Shown: positions 61,601 through 64,000 of the stretch, in pieces
Layout of the letters: each line of letters begins with the position of its first letter
How positions within the stretch are numbered: position 1 is the stretch's first letter
From: Streptomyces antimycoticus
Lineage (GTDB): Bacteria > Actinomycetota > Actinomycetes > Streptomycetales > Streptomycetaceae
Length of the DNA: 64,000 nt
Reading direction: 5' to 3'
NCBI RefSeq assembly: GCF_005405925.1
Contig: NZ_BJHV01000001.1
Span: forward strand, 1,798,001-1,862,000
The notes under the pieces: generated by a model
Told to the model about the DNA's origin: nothing
Database searches by the model: none
What the model saw: only the letters and a program-made list of their open reading frames with translations
Program-made: the position numbers and the translations under genes

Positions 61601-61802
61601 GCAGATGCCCGTAGTGCGGCAGGCCATTGGCGAACGGCGGCCCGTCGTAGAACACGAATTCTTCGGCGTCGTCGGATTTCCGCGCTGCCACGGACTCATG
61701 GAAGATGTCGTGCTTCTCCCAGTAATCCAGTACGTCGAGTTCGACATCCGGGAAGTGCGGTCTCGCGGGTACGCCTTCGGCCCCGGCCTTTGGATATGCC
61801 AT
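58692..61802 (-). CDS. Isoleucyl-tRNA-synthetase-like protein (SbzA-like candidate)
   Basis: 1036 residues, full IleRS layout: HYGH motif at 63-66, zinc sites WYCAHCETPL and PHCWRCGNQL, and a GWTSHGLPAELDAEK region. The KMSKS loop reads GQAMSKARNN (about 606-615), losing the first Lys and last Ser. The editing domain is present, but its Thr-rich motif (usually TTPWTLPSN) is SDQPWALPGA at about 234-243, and the usual HxAPAFGEDD stretch reads VAVTPCFDERD. Catalysis and editing are therefore probably altered. In the sbz system such a protein attaches isoleucine to the sulfonamide. It might also give resistance to a product that targets IleRS. It leads the minus-strand operon. Confidence 0.85.
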   Translation of the reverse strand: MAYPKAGAEGVPARPHFPDVELDVLDYWEKHDIFHESVAARKSDDAEEFVFYDGPPFANGLPHYGHLLAGYAKDVVPRYQTMRGRRVERRFGWTSHGLPAELDAEKQLGITAKSDIERMGVERFNEVCRTTVMRYTGEWRDYVSRQARWVDFDESVKTHDLDYMESVMWAFKTMWDKGLIYQGHSVSWYCAHCETPLANAESSGRIDGSDTHRDVPGSTVVVGVRLDSGELLLVESDQPWALPGATAVAVHPDAQYAVVEHAGRRLVVAADRLDAHADLVGDGPVVARYSGAELAGRTYTPLFDFSAPVDDSHVVVAERFVDIDEGTGAVAVTPCFDERDHTLATDAGIGRIYPVDSGGRYTDEVPPCAGAPVLESAETVTGLLAASGALLSSRPHTRSRPHCWRCGNQLLQQAIPTWFVAVTRIRARMLELNERIQWTPEHVRDGQFGNWVRGAKDWNISRNRYWGAPIPVWVSDDPAHPRVDVYGSLDDIERDFGVRPSDLHRPYIDELTRPNPDDPSGRAVMRRVPEVLDCWFETGSMPFAQVHYPFENAEWFERHSPGDFVVEYYAQTRGWFYNMHVMSTALFDRPAFANCTVLGVVLGHDGQAMSKARNNYLDVNDIFARDGSDAMRWFLMSSPLLRARDLEVTEAGSKEALRQVLLPLWNAWHFLALYAGDAEGHVRTEAEHPLDRYLLAKTRDLVELTTGAMDGYDLSRACSALRDHLDVLTNWYIRCSRDRFAAGDRAAVDTLHTALEVLCRLMAPLLPLITERIWRGLTGGRSVHLTSWPTPGELPSDPELVRVMDRVREVASTALGQRKSHQLRLRLPLARLVIADPDAPALEPYAGLLRDQLNVKDVQLTTDVSAHGRMRLTVDPRKCGPRLGGAVQEVIRAAATDDWTTNEDGHVVAAGRELLAGEYELRLVADGPGAVAALPGGAGLVVLDVEVTEELAAEGAARDLVRVVQQARRAAGFEVSDHIALSVDLPETVAARIRAYEPLLKAETLAGRLTFGPVADAAHEGLIGEGTAVRVHIDKL

Positions 61803-62032
61803 CGCTCAGTAAACCTCGCAGGGTCGGCCCGCAGTGCAGTGAGGGCCGACTCTAACGATGGGCCGGGCAACGTCCGGTAATCGTGGAAACATCGGCTTCC
61901 ACACCGACGGCGCCGCGCGATTACCCGGCGGTTCCGTTCACCCTGGCCGGGCACAGCCGCCGCGGCGCGCTGTCGTCGCGGAGCCCCGCGTCCACACAGC
62001 CACCGGGCAGGGGCGAACCCGGACCCACCCAT

Positions 62033-62260
62033 GACCCCGTGCTGCGCCCGGTGTCGATGCTGCTCGTGGACGGTGGCGACGGCCACGGCGAAGGCACCGT
62101 GCCGGCCGCTCTGGACATCCTCACCACGACCCTCACCCATGCGGGCCGGTCCTACCGGGTCGGGGGACTGAGCACCGTGGTCACCCGGCGGGCGGTACGC
62201 GGCCGGGGGCACGGCGCGCGCCTTGTCGCCGCCGCCCACCGTGTGGTGACGACCGGCTCC
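62033..62260 (+). pseudogene. GNAT acetyltransferase remnant
   Basis: In the 580-bp gap between the IleRS-like gene and GH101, one frame (open from about 61883 to 62386) contains SYRVGGLSTVVTRRAVRGRG, HGARLVAAAH, the acetyl-CoA motif of a GNAT enzyme. There is no matching N- or C-terminal part, and Ser/Pro/Arg-rich sequence lies around it. It looks like a truncated relic at the cluster border. The first 80 nt of the gap must hold the IleRS-operon promoter, but I could not assign it. Confidence 0.5.
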
Positions 62261-62382
62261 CGCGCCACGGCCACGGTACGGCCCGTTAGTCCAACACCCC
62301 CGCGCACTTGTCCATGGGCGGCCGCCCCGCCGCCGTCCCAAGGTGGAGCACCATTCCCACCAGCGAGGGAGGAGCCGGCGCG

Positions 62383-64000
62383 TTGACCTACGCAGAGGAG
62401 GGGCGGCCGAAGGAGGGATGGCCCGGCCGCAGAGCGGTCGTGGTCACCACCACACTGGCCGGGATCGGAACGGCCATCGGCACGGGCGATGGCACCGCGC
62501 ACGCCCGTGACACGGCGCCCGGCCGTGCCGCCGCACACGCCCGCACCACCGAGCGCACGCTGCGGTCGAAGCGGCTGGAAGTCCGGGTGGACCCGGAGTT
62601 TCCGCGCATCGTCGCGTACATCGACCGCGAGACCGGCGCGGTGCTGCACGGCCAGCGGGAGCCGGTCCGTTCAGTGCTCATCGACGGCGTCGAACGCACC
62701 CCGCGCACCACCGCCGTCACCAGCGGCCCGGACCACATCAGCTACACCCTCGCCTTCGGCGCGACCACCGCCACCTCGGGGGCGGACACCTCCGGGGCGG
62801 ACGCCTCCGGCACGGCCACCGCCAACGCGTCCACCTCCGGCGCGGACGCCGAGATCGACATCCGGATCCGGGTCAGCGAATGGCAGGTCGACTGGCGGGT
62901 CACCCGGATCGCCGACACCGACGCGCTGCGCGTGGGCACCCTGCGCATCCCCCAGCTGGCGTTCCTCAGCGTCCGCGCCGACCAGCCGGGCGCCACCCTG
63001 CTGGCCGCCCGGATCGACCTCGACCAGGCCAAGAGCGGTGACACCACCGTCCGGCCCACGGCCGACACCCCCACCGACGGCGCACCCATCGGCTGTGCCT
63101 ACGCCGTCGTCAGCACCGACCGGCTCGCGGCCGCCGTCGAGACCAACACGGTCTGGGACAAGCCCTCCTCCGCCGCGGGCACCACCTGGGAGAACGGACG
63201 GCTGTGGCGGCAGACGGTACGGGAGGACGGCCAGATCACCACCCGGCTCACCTGCGGTGAGTGGACCCACCGGGCCGCCGCCACGGCCGTCGGCGCCACC
63301 GAACCGCTCCCCTGGGCCACCGTGGTCCTCACCCGGGACCGCAACGGCGACGGCGTGGTCGACTGGCAGGACGCCGCCATCGCCTTCCGCGACATCATGG
63401 TGAACCCGCTCGGCGCCGACGAACAGCATCTGCGGGTCGTCCCGCACATCCCGTTCAACTTCGCCAGCCAGGCCACCAACCCCTTCCTCGACACCCTCGA
63501 CAACGTCAAGCGGATCGCGCTGGCCACCGACGGACTGCGGCAGTACACCCTGCTCAAGGGCTACCAGTCGGAAGGCCATGACTCCGCCCATCCCGACTAC
63601 GCGGGCAACTACAACACCCGCGCCGGTGGGCTGGCCGACCTCAACACCCTGCTGCGCTCCGGGCGCCACTGGAACAGCGACTTCGCGGTGCACGTCAACA
63701 CCACCGAGTCCTATCCGGTGGCCAACGCCTTCTCCGAGACGCTGGTCGACAAAGACGACAAGCAGTGGGACTGGCTGGACCAGTCCTACCGCATCGACCC
63801 CCGCCGCGACCTGGTCTCCGGCGACATCATCCGGCGCTTCCAGGACCTGCGCGACGACACCGACCCGGCCCTCGCCGCCCTCTACATCGACGTCTTCCGC
63901 GAGTCCGGCTGGAACTCCGACCGGCTCCAGCGGGCCCTGTGCGACCAGGGCTGGCACCTGACCACCGAATGGGGCCACGGGCTGGAGCGCTCCTCGCTGT
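62383..64000 (+). CDS. Secreted GH101 endo-alpha-N-acetylgalactosaminidase, 5' part
   Basis: More than 539 residues, cut by the window end. TTG 62383 follows GAGGGAGGAG. GTG 62440 is an alternative start. A signal-like segment (GRRAVVVTTTLAGIGTAIG) precedes the beta-sandwich domain (LEVRVDPEFPRIVAYIDRE), which has a low-complexity Ser/Gly/Ala/Asp/Thr loop. The GH101 barrel follows: DWQDAAIAFRDIMVNPLG, IPFNFASQATNPFLDTLDNV, LLKGYQSEGHDSAHPDYAGN, and LYIDVFRESGW with the candidate nucleophile Asp. Such enzymes release Gal-GalNAc from O-glycans. It extends the glycan-degrading theme beyond the cluster. Confidence 0.85.
   Translation, partial: MTYAEEGRPKEGWPGRRAVVVTTTLAGIGTAIGTGDGTAHARDTAPGRAAAHARTTERTLRSKRLEVRVDPEFPRIVAYIDRETGAVLHGQREPVRSVLIDGVERTPRTTAVTSGPDHISYTLAFGATTATSGADTSGADASGTATANASTSGADAEIDIRIRVSEWQVDWRVTRIADTDALRVGTLRIPQLAFLSVRADQPGATLLAARIDLDQAKSGDTTVRPTADTPTDGAPIGCAYAVVSTDRLAAAVETNTVWDKPSSAAGTTWENGRLWRQTVREDGQITTRLTCGEWTHRAAATAVGATEPLPWATVVLTRDRNGDGVVDWQDAAIAFRDIMVNPLGADEQHLRVVPHIPFNFASQATNPFLDTLDNVKRIALATDGLRQYTLLKGYQSEGHDSAHPDYAGNYNTRAGGLADLNTLLRSGRHWNSDFAVHVNTTESYPVANAFSETLVDKDDKQWDWLDQSYRIDPRRDLVSGDIIRRFQDLRDDTDPALAALYIDVFRESGWNSDRLQRALCDQGWHLTTEWGHGLERSSL

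Larger units (their letters stand above)
41255..61802. other. Biosynthetic gene cluster resembling the sbz (altemicidin/SB-203207 sulfonamide) pathway
   Basis: Fourteen plus-strand genes (41255-55773) converge on three minus-strand genes (61802-56039). Known from the published sbz work, as I recall it: an IleRS-like enzyme transfers isoleucine, a GNAT transfers a beta-amino acid, a cupin and an aldehyde dehydrogenase make 2-sulfamoylacetic acid from cysteine, and a PLP enzyme joins beta-NAD with SAM. All these enzyme types are here. Reading from the right end, the order IleRS, adenylation, GNAT ... GNAT, ALDH, ligase, cupin ... PLP fits the alphabetical sbz naming. Other genes are short-gap or overlapping partners. 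Sequence identity to sbz cannot be judged here. Confidence 0.65.

Noticed and set aside
58692..61802. Housekeeping isoleucyl-tRNA synthetase
   Set aside because: The KMSKS and editing motifs are degenerate, and it is operonic with an adenylation enzyme and a GNAT, so a specialised paralogue is more likely. The genome must be checked for another ileS.
61925..61946. T-box-like AGGGTG...GGAACCGCC on the minus strand upstream of the IleRS-like gene
   Set aside because: The consensus AGGGTGGNACCGCG is interrupted by three bases. I could not find a specifier loop with an Ile codon or a sequestrator, so a T-box riboswitch is not supported.
1..64000. tRNA, rRNA, CRISPR arrays, prophage or intact insertion sequences
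   Set aside because: I saw no cloverleaf-like tRNA ends, spacer-repeat arrays or transposase genes apart from the IS630-like module inside the ROK fusion.

Overview
The window is high-GC actinobacterial DNA, almost certainly Streptomyces. GTG starts are frequent, genes overlap by GTGA/ATGA, Tat signal peptides are common, and there are AfsR/SARP, IclR, ROK and GntR regulators and several secreted glycoside hydrolases. It looks like an accessory or chromosome-arm region with no housekeeping operons, no tRNA or rRNA genes and no CRISPR.

Layout. (1) 1-6.45 kb: a catabolic block with the tail of an unknown gene, FAA-hydrolase, PLP decarboxylase, acetoacetate-decarboxylase-like protein, a GntR/HutC regulator, then a FAD oxidoreductase and phosphonatase-like HAD hydrolase of the kind found in phosphonate loci, ending in a decayed ABC-ATPase. 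(2) 6.58-28.5 kb: a glycan-utilisation region. It holds GH95 fucosidase, ThuA-like protein, an unusual transposase-HTH/ROK fusion regulator, GH38 alpha-mannosidase, a secreted sugar dehydrogenase with PKD and carbohydrate-binding modules, Gfo/Idh oxidoreductase, mannonate-dehydratase-type enolase, IclR regulator, a sugar ABC importer without its own ATPase, a sugar epimerase/dehydrogenase, GH99 and a GH99-like hydrolase. A GH101 gene runs off the right edge. (3) 28.6-41.0 kb: mixed metabolism and regulation. It holds a cupin/XRE pair, an RlmA-type rRNA methyltransferase, a Mo-cofactor fold protein, a TDT transporter and an aldehyde dehydrogenase/hydrolase operon sharing one duplicated promoter module, a CGNR zinc-finger protein, a small exported peptide/LuxR/SARP operon, another LuxR regulator and a Nudix hydrolase. 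(4) 41.25-61.8 kb: a biosynthetic gene cluster of 17 genes, in two convergent operons separated by three strong hairpins.

The cluster is the most interesting part. Its content and order are MFS, TauD-type oxygenase, PLP aminotransferase, BtpA, SIS, cupin, acyl-AMP ligase, carrier-protein/aldehyde-dehydrogenase fusion, GNAT, mutarotase, carrier protein, LLM flavoenzyme and two methyltransferases, then on the other strand an isoleucyl-tRNA-synthetase-like protein, an adenylation domain and a double GNAT. This parallels what I recall of the sbz pathway for the sulfonamide antibiotics altemicidin/SB-203207. There a cupin and an aldehyde dehydrogenase make 2-sulfamoylacetic acid from cysteine, a PLP enzyme builds the azaindane core from beta-NAD and SAM, and a tRNA-synthetase-like enzyme attaches isoleucine. 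The IleRS-like protein here has a degenerate KMSKS loop and degenerate editing motifs, which fits specialised duty rather than housekeeping.

The window also shows repeated apparent single-base deletions in G/C runs (ABC ATPase, sugar-binding lipoprotein, SARP, cupin-like protein, possibly the ends of two cluster genes). These may be real decay or consensus errors, and they affect several gene boundaries.
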